NCBI GenBank assembly: GCA_039545275.1
Contig: BCHS01000004.1
Coordinates: 945,078 to 1,009,077 of the forward strand
Direction: 5' to 3'
Length of the DNA: 64,000 nt
Origin: Pseudomicrostroma phylloplanum
Taxonomy: Eukaryota > Basidiomycota > Exobasidiomycetes > Microstromatales
A program made the translations under genes and the position numbers. The notes beneath the pieces were generated by a model. The model made no database searches. It saw only the letters and a list, made by a program, of their open reading frames with translations, and was not told the origin of the DNA. Position 1 is the first letter of the stretch, and every line of letters starts with the position of its first letter. Shown here piece by piece: positions 42,986-51,915 of this stretch.

Positions 42986-45900
42986 TTACTCGCTCTCGCT
43001 CTCGCTACTGCTATCCTCGCCATACACGACCAGAGCAGTCCCTCCAGACGCAGACGCGCCTCCACCGCTTCCATCCCCTCCTCCACCTCCTCCTCCACCA
43101 CCTCCGGCAGCGCTAGAGGATCCGCCACTGCCAAAGACTACAGAGTCGCTGTTGCGTCTGTCATGTGCAGTTCCACCGCCACTCGAGCCCTCACCAGTAT
43201 TGTCACTTCGACGATGTCGACGACTTGACGAGGACCTCGCGCCCCCGCTCGCGGTCGCGGTAGCATTAGTGCTAGCACTAGCTCCAGTTCCGCTGCGCTT
43301 TCTTCTGTGCTTCTCACCTTTCCGGGCAGTAGGAGAGGTGGAGGCAGAGGTGGACGTCGCCCCAGACGCAGCTTGACGTTGTGCGCCTGCTGCGCCAGAG
43401 GAGTCCTCTGTGGCCTGACGTCCAGTCCCCCGCTCCCCACGACTGTTACTGCGCTGTCGATGCAGGATCTCCGCTGCACCCTTGACGGCGTCTTCCGCCG
43501 CTCGAAGTCCCTTCGAAGTGATCTCCACACCGTCCTTCTCCTGCTCGGCTTTCCCCTTCCCCGCTGCCTTCGTCGTGCCGGTCTTCGACTTGGCTGCATC
43601 CCCGCCGCTACGAGCTGAACTACTGCTGCGCCGCTTGGACCTCTGTTGATCCTTCCGTTGCTGCGCACCGCCATCTGAGTCTTCTTCTTCGTCCTCCTCC
43701 TCCTCCTCGGAGTGTGGAGCAGACCCGTCCAAGCGGAAGTCGGCGTCTGCAAAGTGTCTGTGGGAGAGGGCGCGAGGAGGCGCTGGTGGGCCAGCAGCGA
43801 AGCGGTCCGGACTATTCAGACGCGTAGAGGCTCGCTGGGACGACATCCCATCGCCTCCTTCACTCCCACGTCCACTAGACGCTGTATCGAAGCTGGTGAT
43901 CTTCTTTTTGGGACTAGTGTCGAGACCGTTCGTGGCCGAGGTGATCTTGTTGCCCGAGCGCTCTCTCGAGTGGCTACCGCTTACACTGTTCGTCCTACTC
44001 AGGGGCGCAGAATCCGTGCCTCTGGCGGAAGTAGTGAAGGGCATCAGCCTTTGCAGGCCGTCGAAGGAAGGCCTGTGCGAACCAGGAGCGGAAGAGGGGC
44101 CGTGATGGTGGTGTCCGTGACCCTGGTGCTGGTGATGCAAGGATGACCGCCGACCAGAACCTTCAGATGGCCTGCGAGAGCCGAGACCAGTATCGTGAGA
44201 AAGAGCATGTCCGGGCTGCTGTCGTTGAGGACTCGAGGCGCGTGTTGCAACAGTGGATGAGTCGTCGATGTCGAACGCCTCTTCTTGCTGGTCTTCATCG
44301 TCATCATCGTCGTCATCATCATCGTCATCGTCTTCCTCGGGCTCATCGTCGTCTTCATTTCCCTTCTCCTCCAATCGGTCAGGAGCAGCGCCATCTTGTG
44401 GATCAGCAGACTTGTTCTTGCTAATCGACGCGATCTTTGCAGGTCCACTGAGTGACGTCTGCTCGGGTGCACACTCCAATTTGCCTTCAGCGTTCTTCCT
44501 GACTTGCTCGCGCTCCGTCCTCTCAGCGGGGCTCATCTCTCTTGGATGCACTGCTTCGCTTTCTTCGACTACAGCCGATGGATGAGCTGCTCCAGGACTT
44601 TGCCCTTCCTCGGCATTGTTAGCGCCGCTCGCGGCGTCTTCTGCATCCTTCTGTCCCTGCTCAAGCTCCTTGTCTGTGTTCTTCCTAGATTTGCTCCTCT
44701 TGCTCTTCTTGCCTCCCTCCTTCTTCGAAGAGGGAGACTTCTCCCTTCCCTCTTCGACGACAACGAAGCTCTTCTGCCTCTGCCTCTCGTTCCACTTGAG
44801 GGTGCGGCTGATGCTGTTGAACCAATCGACACTCTGCGTCTCGTTGCACACTGTTGGGAAGGGGTAGCGGCTCGCAGTGACCTTGATGTGGTCGCCCTGC
44901 TTCAGCTCAACTCTGCCCCGACCATCGAAAGATGCCCAGGCGGTAGAGCGCGAGTTGTAAGGTACAGCGATACGGAGCTCCATCGAGTCCGGCAGGAGCA
45001 TTGGCCTGAAGCTGAGGGTGTGTGGGCAGATGGGTGTGATGAGAATCGCCGGAATCTCGGGATGAACTAGAGATCCACCGGCCGATAGGGAGTAGGCGGT
45101 AGAACCAGTAGGCGTTGATATGCAGAGCCCGTCAGCCTGAGCGGTGGTCATGTGGTGCTCGTCACCGAAAACTTCGAGTAGAGAGACATATGGCGATGGT
45201 CCTCTGTCCACGACGAGGTCGTTGAGCACCTCGAACGTCTCAACAGGTCGCGTGGAGAAGCACATCACCTCTCGATCCTTCTTGGGCGAGACGTTGTCAC
45301 CACTGTTGCCGCTCGGGCCTGGTCCAGGAGCACCGCAGGGCTTTTCGATGCGCTCCCAGCCTCCTTCCTTGACGTTGCGCATGATGATCTCGCCGGTCCG
45401 CCCACTCTTGATGGCCTGCCTTCGCTGCCGATCCACGGTGGCGTCGCTTGAGGGCAGATTGGCGCGGTAGACTGTAGCCGTGAAACGCATCCGCAGATTG
45501 ACACGGATGCCCTGCTCGATGGCAGAGTTCATAACATGCTGATGGTCGCTGAAATCGAAGTTGGTCAGGAATCCCAGCGAGCCCAGTGCAAAGGGCAGGA
45601 CGGGAGGTACGATGCGCTGGAAGAGCCATGAGCAGAAGAGCACTGTGCCGTCTCCTCCGAGCGTGACAACAAAGTCGAAGAGATGGGGCGACCTCGAGCA
45701 CATGTCGGCTGTCCAGTATCGTAGTTGCCCGAGGTCCTTGTTGGCGCCATTGCCGTTGCCGTTACCACCATAGCCGCCGCTCTGAGAGCTCTGGCTGCTG
45801 GTAGAAGCTGTACTGCTTTCCCTCCTTCGTCCCCCACCATTGCCTTCTCGACTGCCCCGCGATACGGGCTGGAATAGCTCAGGGTGCTCGTTCTGAATTC

Positions 45901-46876
45901 CAGCGGCATCGAATCTCTTCGAGTTCCTCAGCTGAGAGTCAACATAGACGATAACTCCTCGATCCAAGCCATTCCTTGGTGTTAGCATCAGCCACAGGGC
46001 GATCTCCCTCGTCAGCTTGATGAGCTCATTATCTCTAGCCTTTGTGATTATCAAGACGGAGTTGATTTTGCTTTTCACTCTTGCTCTCCCCAGCTGCTTG
46101 GACATCTCCCTGACCCCAACGGCAGTCTCGGCCAATTGCCGGGTGAGAGAACGGACCTTGTCCTCTTCCTCGTCATCTTCGTCACTGGAGGAGTAGCCAG
46201 TGGTATACGAAGAGTAGCCACTACTGGGCACAGTAGCCGTCTCGTCTTCATCACTGGCGGCTCGAGATCGGGAAACTCTGGCACGCTCGTCTTCACCTGC
46301 CTCGTCTTCTTCGTCTTGAGAGTCGTGATGTTCGTCACCGCTATCTGGCTCAGCGGCGCCGCGAGGCCCACGATGAGAGGGAGGAGGTGGAGGAGGTCTT
46401 TTGCCGGAGCTGGTCATGCCGCTCGAGGCGGCCAGCTCGGCATTGCCCTGACCCGCTCTGCGCTTAGACGACTTGGACATCACCTCTGTGCTACCTGAGC
46501 CCCGCCGCGAGATGGTCGCGCCATCTGAGGAACTCTCGTAGCGAGATTCTGTCCCGCCATGAGTGGTCATTCCCGAAGGGCGAGACCTAGATCGAGAATC
46601 CTGGTGGAATTCAAAGTACGAAGAAGGGCTAGCTGTGGAGGAAGAGGCGGCGGGAGTAATCGAGTTACGGGCATAGCCGGAGGGCGTGGTAGCTGCTGCA
46701 GCCAGATTATCGTCATCTTCGAAGCGAGAGCCATCTTGAAGGTAAGAGTGTATCAAGTAAGGAGAATGAATAGGGTCGGATGGACTGGAGAAGCCATGGC
46801 TGGAGGTTGTGATGGGAGGAGCGCGCCGCTCGTCGTTCTGACTCGTACCCCGATTTTGGGAAGGCGGTCGAGACAT
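42986..46876 (-). CDS. NAD kinase (ATP-NAD kinase) with very long disordered C-terminus
   Basis: Phosphorylates NAD to NADP. Single exon, 1,296 residues, roughly two and a half times the length of yeast Utr1. N-terminal ~250 residues are Ser-rich with acidic stretches. The kinase domain, about 265-700, starts VKSKINSVLIITKARDNELI and contains VVTLGGDGTVLF near 400 (the GGDG motif), PFALGSLGFLTNF, and GLCISTPTGSTAYSLSAGGS near 586, with LSFRPMLLPDSMEL and SFDGRGRVEL after it. About 600 C-terminal residues are acidic/basic low complexity: Lys/Ser-rich, a poly-Asp run, His-rich patches, Gly runs and a final SSSESESE. Whether the mature enzyme keeps this tail is unknown. It converges with the PhyH-like gene. 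Confidence 0.92.
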   Translation of the reverse strand: MSRPPSQNRGTSQNDERRAPPITTSSHGFSSPSDPIHSPYLIHSYLQDGSRFEDDDNLAAAATTPSGYARNSITPAASSSTASPSSYFEFHQDSRSRSRPSGMTTHGGTESRYESSSDGATISRRGSGSTEVMSKSSKRRAGQGNAELAASSGMTSSGKRPPPPPPSHRGPRGAAEPDSGDEHHDSQDEEDEAGEDERARVSRSRAASDEDETATVPSSGYSSYTTGYSSSDEDDEEEDKVRSLTRQLAETAVGVREMSKQLGRARVKSKINSVLIITKARDNELIKLTREIALWLMLTPRNGLDRGVIVYVDSQLRNSKRFDAAGIQNEHPELFQPVSRGSREGNGGGRRRESSTASTSSQSSQSGGYGGNGNGNGANKDLGQLRYWTADMCSRSPHLFDFVVTLGGDGTVLFCSWLFQRIVPPVLPFALGSLGFLTNFDFSDHQHVMNSAIEQGIRVNLRMRFTATVYRANLPSSDATVDRQRRQAIKSGRTGEIIMRNVKEGGWERIEKPCGAPGPGPSGNSGDNVSPKKDREVMCFSTRPVETFEVLNDLVVDRGPSPYVSLLEVFGDEHHMTTAQADGLCISTPTGSTAYSLSAGGSLVHPEIPAILITPICPHTLSFRPMLLPDSMELRIAVPYNSRSTAWASFDGRGRVELKQGDHIKVTASRYPFPTVCNETQSVDWFNSISRTLKWNERQRQKSFVVVEEGREKSPSSKKEGGKKSKRSKSRKNTDKELEQGQKDAEDAASGANNAEEGQSPGAAHPSAVVEESEAVHPREMSPAERTEREQVRKNAEGKLECAPEQTSLSGPAKIASISKNKSADPQDGAAPDRLEEKGNEDDDEPEEDDDDDDDDDDDDEDQQEEAFDIDDSSTVATRASSPQRQQPGHALSHDTGLGSRRPSEGSGRRSSLHHQHQGHGHHHHGPSSAPGSHRPSFDGLQRLMPFTTSARGTDSAPLSRTNSVSGSHSRERSGNKITSATNGLDTSPKKKITSFDTASSGRGSEGGDGMSSQRASTRLNSPDRFAAGPPAPPRALSHRHFADADFRLDGSAPHSEEEEEDEEEDSDGGAQQRKDQQRSKRRSSSSARSGGDAAKSKTGTTKAAGKGKAEQEKDGVEITSKGLRAAEDAVKGAAEILHRQRSNSRGERGTGRQATEDSSGAAGAQRQAASGATSTSASTSPTARKGEKHRRKRSGTGASASTNATATASGGARSSSSRRHRRSDNTGEGSSGGGTAHDRRNSDSVVFGSGGSSSAAGGGGGGGGGGDGSGGGASASGGTALVVYGEDSSSESESE

Positions 46877-47410
46877 GACCGCAGACGATGCCGGTAAGCA
46901 CTGCTGAGTCTCAGTTCCCCCAATTCTGTGACTCAGGGGTCTATGCTGGGGTAGCCCGGAAAGATGACCAAGAGATGTTAAGGGGTCTACAGTCTGCCTG
47001 CTCGCCGGTCAATGAGGGGCCGAGCAGATTTCGGAAAATTCCCCGAGCAGTCCGATGGCTCCTTTCCTGAGGCCACCACGGGTCGTGCTGACGTCTATCG
47101 AAGGATCGTAGCTCAGGATCCGGAGGAAGAGGAGAAGCCCAGCTCGTAGAGAGCTGCTAGAGCGACGCAGGGTACGCAGTATTGGGGGTAAAGAGCGGGG
47201 AAGGGGATGGGGCCAAGAAGGACGTCCGGCACGCAGGCGCTGACCACACGCGGCGAGGCAGAGTGGAGGCAAAAAGCCAAGCCGGCGGGCCGGCACACTC
47301 GAGTCGAGGGGCCACCGCGGACACGCTTCACAACGCCTTAAAGCAACACTACCGGGAAATGGATGGATGGGTATACGGTGTGACATTGCAGACGACCTCG
47401 ATGACTTCTC
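46877..47410. other. Intergenic region
   Basis: 534 bases: NAD kinase upstream region plus dynamitin 3' end (both minus strand). No gene or repeat recognised. Confidence 0.5.
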
Positions 47411-48975
47411 TCACAATGCCTTGATTCTCTTGTCTAGATCCTCCATGCGCTTCATCACCACATCCAGGTTTCCCTTGACCCTCTCTGCGTTCCCTGCCAT
47501 GCTCTCCTCCAAGCTGCTCAGAGCCTTCTGCGCCTCTTCCTGTCCGCTCTTCAGCTCTGCCTGGGAAGTCTTGAGCGAGTCAAGAGAAGAGGAGAATTGC
47601 GAGGCCGAGGAATGCAGAGAGGACAGCGAGCGCAGCCTGGCGAGCAAGCTCGGTGTGAGGGGCAACAGTGGCTGTATGCGAGAAGATAGAGCGAAGAGAT
47701 CGTCCAGCTTCGAGAGCGTGATGGGATCCAGTGGAGTCGCCGCTTCCTCTCCACCCTTACTTGAGCTCTTGCCGTCATTGAGTGTAGCGACAGTCGAAGA
47801 GAGGTTGCCAGGGAGGGCTGCAAGCTTCTTTCTGGACTCATAGACTCGGTCTAGCTCCGAGACCAAGATCTTGATTCGCTTCGAGATTGCGTCGATGTGC
47901 CGAGGCTGGCTGAGTAGGGTCGAGATGTGCTCCAAACGAGCTAGGGTAGGTACCAGGGGACGAGGCAGCGACTGAGTCTAGTGAGAGTCACAGTGGAGTG
48001 GGCACGTTGTGAGCATACTATCAAGTGGTCGGCCTTCAACGCCCCTTGACTCACCTCTTCGAGCACGCCCTGATTGGATCCTACAATTGACTCAAGCGCG
48101 GCCAAGCGCTCCTCAACTTCAGCAAGGGCCGTAGACCCAGTGACAGCTGCTGGAGCTACCCCAGCTGTAGATTTGGCTGCTGTGCCAGTCTCTGGTTGCC
48201 CAATGGAGCCATTCTCTAGAGCCTGCAGTAGGGCACGAGCATCTTCAACTCTACTGGCGGCACGTGGGTCTTGACCATCAGCCGAAACACCATTCATATT
48301 TCCCAACCCCACCCTTAGAGCGCGAACTTGAGCCAGCAAGGCCTCTGGTGAAGGCTGCGTCGGCTTTCCGTTAGCAGCTGCTCCGTCCTTGCTCTCCTCA
48401 GTCTCTGCTTGTGCCGCTAGCTGCTGCTCCAACTCTTCAGCTTCTAAGCGCAGCCTTCGCAGACGTGCTAGCGGGGTCTCGGAGGCCCTATTTTCTGCAG
48501 CTTCCAGCTCGTAGATGTCCGAGTCGAGATAGGCGGCGTCGGTCTTCTTCCTCCTGCCCTGAGAGAGCGATGGTTCTGGAGATACAAAGAGATCAACCCG
48601 TGATCAGATCTTGGAGCATGCGACCAGCTCAGGGCTTAATGTGTGGGGGAACTCACCTCCTCGTTTCATCTCTGTGCTACCCTGAAACCTCAGTCTGGCC
48701 TCATCACTCCTAATGCCCTTCTTGTCAATCACTCCTCTTCCATCCTCCTCTTCCGCTTTCCTCTCTTTTCGTCTCCGCCTCTGCGAAGGAGAGCCACCCC
48801 CGCCATCTGCCTCGTCCTCGTCCGAACTGACATCTGAATCTCTACCCCCCGCACCCGAGCCAGTCCTTCCTCCGCTACGTGAGCCTTTGGTAGGGCGGAG
48901 CTCAGGGGAAGAGGCAGTCTCGTAGACGTCTACGGACGTGAGGTCGATGTCCGGTAGGGTAGAAAACTTGGACAT
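47411..48975 (-). CDS. JNM1: Dynactin subunit 2 (dynamitin, p50)
   Basis: Dynactin shoulder subunit that links the p150 arm to the Arp1 filament for dynein-driven transport and nuclear migration. Exons 48657-48975, 48055-48575 and 47411-47977 give about 468 residues; the last acceptor may instead be six bases further in (exon starting 47971). The N-terminus MSKFSTLPDIDLTSVDVYET is the dynamitin hallmark (Arp1-binding peptide ending in YET). An acidic/basic disordered stretch with DVSSDEDEADG follows. Coiled coils: RASETPLARLRRLRLEAEELEQQL, ALAEVEERLAALESIVGSN, and a C-terminal bundle (LARLEHISTLL ... DRVYESRKKLAAL ... NLDVVMKRMEDLDKRIKAL). Divergent from the IES6 gene with 235 bases between ATGs. 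Confidence 0.9.
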
Positions 48976-49210
48976 CCCGATCGAGGCGAGTAGGGAAGGA
49001 TGAAGTGTAGGAACAGGGGAAAGATGGGTTGGTTGCAGTGCGGACAAGGAGACCAACACGCGCGTGAGCTTTGGCTTGACCTCGACTGCCTCTGGCTCTG
49101 GCTTGGCCCGGGCGGGAGGAGCATCGTCGGGAGTCGATCTTCTCTCCTCTCCTCTCTGATACTCATCCTCATCACCACCACCACATTGCCTGACTTCTGC
49201 ATCGCTCAGC
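48976..49210. promoter_or_regulatory. Short divergent promoter, dynamitin / Ies6
   Basis: 235 bases separate the two start codons, so both genes are likely driven from one bidirectional promoter. No motif singled out. Confidence 0.45.
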
Positions 49211-50143
49211 ATGTCTCGCACATCCGCCTCGGCCTCACCAGGCCCCTCCACGATGGCCTTCTTGACCATGTACAACCAACACGACGCTCCCAAGCCCTTC
49301 AAGCGTGTCCCCGCCTACTCGACTTCCGCCTCTGGCCGCAAGCGCAACTACAAGCAGATCATCGCCCTCGAGCAAGAAGCCGCCTTTGAGCTGGGCGGAG
49401 CAGCGGGTAGTGCAGCTGGGTCAAAGAGGAGAAAAGGGGGGAAGCTGGGCGGCACGGGTGGGAAGAAGGAGGTTGGGGTGATGAGTGCGGATGGACGATT
49501 GTTGCAGGGGGCGGCTGCGAAGCAGGCTAGACGGAGGGAGGACCGCCTGAAAAAGGAAGCAGAGCAGGCTGCCAGGGAAGAGGCGGGGGAGGATGTCAGT
49601 GGTACTGCCACGCCCACTGGAGAACTGACGGCGGGTGCAAGCGGAGATGGGGATGAGAGCATGGCTGAAGGAGACGCAGATGCCAGCACCGTTCTTCCGA
49701 CGGAGGAAGAGCTGGAACAGCAGAGACTGGAAGAAGAGGAGCGCAAGAGGAAGAGGAGTCTACCAACATGTGAGTACAGCGAGACTTTCTGGGAGATCAG
49801 TGTTGCTGCGAGCAGATCGCTCATCACGCCTTGTCTGCTTCGTGTCGCTTTAACAGACCTCTCAGTGGAAGCACCACCTTCATTGCGTCCAGCCAAAAAG
49901 TACTGCGACGTGACAGGCCTGATTGTAAGTAGACCGAAGTGTGCAGTGTATAGACATGTGCGACCTCCTGCTCACAAAGCCCATTCGCCGTCGCCCCTTC
50001 CCTCTGCCCAGGCCCCTTACACCGACCCCAAGACGTCTCTGCGCTACCACTCTGCCGAAATCTACGAGGTGATCAAGACTTTTGGTCCGGGCATCGATCA
50101 GGCCTACCTCAGCCTGAGGGGAAGGGGCTCGACGCTGATGTAA
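49211..50143 (+). CDS. IES6: INO80 chromatin-remodelling complex subunit Ies6 (YL1 C-terminal domain)
   Basis: Ies6 couples Arp5 to INO80 and is needed for nucleosome sliding. Exons 49211-49769, 49857-49924 and 50012-50143 give 252 residues. The N-terminal landmark PKPFKRVPAYSTSASGRKRNYKQIIALEQE (residues ~28-57, split here by family description) is shared by Ies6 proteins. A Lys/Glu/Ala-rich middle leads to the YL1-C domain: YLSVEAPPSLRPAKKYCDVT, GLI, APYTDPKTSLRYHSAEIYEV and AYLSLRGRGS. The middle exon is only 68 bases, but its ends rebuild the domain exactly. A second in-frame ATG at 49253 (MAFLTMYNQ) could be the real start. Confidence 0.9.
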   Translation: MSRTSASASPGPSTMAFLTMYNQHDAPKPFKRVPAYSTSASGRKRNYKQIIALEQEAAFELGGAAGSAAGSKRRKGGKLGGTGGKKEVGVMSADGRLLQGAAAKQARRREDRLKKEAEQAAREEAGEDVSGTATPTGELTAGASGDGDESMAEGDADASTVLPTEEELEQQRLEEEERKRKRSLPTCEYSETFWEISVAASRSLITPCLLRVALTDLSVEAPPSLRPAKKYCDVTGLIVSRPKCAVYRHVRPPAHKAHSPSPLPSAQAPYTDPKTSLRYHSAEIYEVIKTFGPGIDQAYLSLRGRGSTLM

Positions 50144-50467
50144 TTCATCTTCTCTCTCGTCCGATGAAGTGGGTAAAAGAGGCAGTGTGAGAGCGGCTCA
50201 GCAATGATACCATGACATGGATTCGTGGAAGTGTGAGAATGGAGCGTGACATCGTCAAATCTGATTGCTATGTACAAGATTGAAACTGGGTAGTAGTGAT
50301 GAAACCTCGACAGCCTGAATATGACCAAGATCGCATGGGGAGAACAGCCTTTGCAGAGCGCTGATTGGGGCAGGCGATAGTCTTTGGACTCTGCCCCATC
50401 CACATTTCAGGCTTCTCGAGTACGAGCCTCCCCCGGCCCCTCTCCACGGCCAGCATGAGAGAGCGCT
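50144..50467. other. Intergenic, convergent gene ends
   Basis: 324 bases between the IES6 stop and the stop of the small membrane protein. Nothing recognised. Confidence 0.55.
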
Positions 50468-50833
50468 TCAGTCCATCTTCCCCTTTACGCTCTCACTCCG
50501 AGCCTTATTCCTCCCATCCGTCGCGCCCTTGATCCTGGGCATATACACAGCGACGACGAGGCACGCCACGAGGAAGAGGGCCTCTACGAAGAAGATCTGG
50601 TGGGTAGTCCACTTGCGCGGGTCGACGCTTTTGGGTAGCAGAGCCAGGAAGAGGGTCAACTTTGAGGGTGCTGAAGTTGACCCTGCTCCGAGGCCGGAGC
50701 TGGAGCTGGAGCGGCTGCTGGGGCTGGAGTCGGAGAAGCCGGGGATGGAGGGGTGGCCTGCTGGCGGAGGGCCGGAGAAGCCGAGGGGACAGCGTGGAGC
50801 TGCTGCTGGTGCTGGTGCCTTGTGGTCCGACAT
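50468..50833 (-). CDS. Small single-span membrane protein, unknown function
   Basis: 121 residues, one exon. N-terminus is Ala/Pro/Ser-rich with RCPLGFSGPPPAGHPSIPGF; a Ser run follows; then KLTLFLALLPKSVDPRKWTT, then one membrane span IFFVEALFLVACLVVAVYM, and a basic C-terminal tail (RIKGATDGRNKARSESVKGKMD in part). The positive tail suggests the C-terminus faces the cytosol. No family recognised. The hydrophobic helix with flanking charges and coding-like composition support a real gene, though it is short. Confidence 0.6.
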   Translation of the reverse strand: MSDHKAPAPAAAPRCPLGFSGPPPAGHPSIPGFSDSSPSSRSSSSSGLGAGSTSAPSKLTLFLALLPKSVDPRKWTTHQIFFVEALFLVACLVVAVYMPRIKGATDGRNKARSESVKGKMD

Positions 50834-51915
50834 AGTGGTACTGGTGCAGCACCTCTGTGCCTGGGGAACTTCTACGACAGGATCTGTCGGTATTCTCCCT
50901 CACTTCGGTAGGGAAAGCCTTGGCCTCTTTGCTTCGTCTGTAGTCTGCCGGTATGAGGTTCGCTTGCTACTTCGCCCGGCTTGCGTACGTACCTCCTGAT
51001 TGCCTCGTTCGTTACGTCGGCAATCATTTCTCGCATCGGAACCTGGCTCGCCCCCTTTCCCAGGGCGCGGCTCCCCTTAAGGTGGGAATCTCTTGCTGCT
51101 GGAATAGGAGGCCCGAGCGAGGCGGAGAATAAAAAAGAGGGGGGACAGAGAGAATCGCGTCTGGCAAGAAAAGAAACAGACAAGGAGACGCGAAGGGGGG
51201 AAGATGACAGATACAGCCAGGGCAGGACACATGGCTCGGTGAACGGTGGTGATAGCAGTGATACGGTCATCCATCAGTCGTTCGTTTGTTGACGTGCGTA
51301 CTGCCGATGGGAATCTCACCCTTGAGTCGCAGCGTGGCAGATTGTGATGCCTACGCCGGAACCGCGTGCGGCGGGGGAGCGGCGGCGGCTGTGCGGGGCG
51401 GAAGCAGGAGAAAGAAGTGCCTCTGTCCGCTGCCAACACCCACTGACCATACCATCCATCCATCGTCTTCAGCCGCGGCTTTGGCATTACGCCTTGAGGC
51501 TTCTCTCGATCGCCGTCAGCTAACCTATCACAACGGGTGTGATCTTCACAAGGCAGTGATCGGGTGTCTTCTCTTCCGCCCACGGATACCCTCGGCTCAC
51601 CTGTCACATTTCGGCAAGAGGTGACCAGGCATCGCCCCACATCCTCTTCCTACACTCAAGTCGTGAGCATATCCAGCCCTCATGTTTGGAGCTGAGAACA
51701 TCTTCAAATAGCGGTGCCTCACTCGAGGAGTGCATCGATAACGACAGTCAGCTCAGGCACGAAGAAGCGGCTCCAGGGTCAAGGCACCGATCATCCAACT
51801 TGCCTTCCAGTCTAGCCACGCATACATCCGCTCCGACTTCTGCTACATCCACTGCCCCCCTCCTCGAGACGCCTGGCAGATTCATCCGACTCGAACAGTC
51901 CGACAGTCGACTGCG
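50834..51915. promoter_or_regulatory. Long divergent region upstream of the Ste11-type kinase
   Basis: 1.08 kb between the small membrane protein start (-) and the MAPKKK start (+). Overlapping spurious frames on both strands. A plus-strand 77-codon frame at 51686-51919 ends in a TGA that overlaps the kinase ATG (ATGA), a possible upstream open reading frame. Confidence 0.5.
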
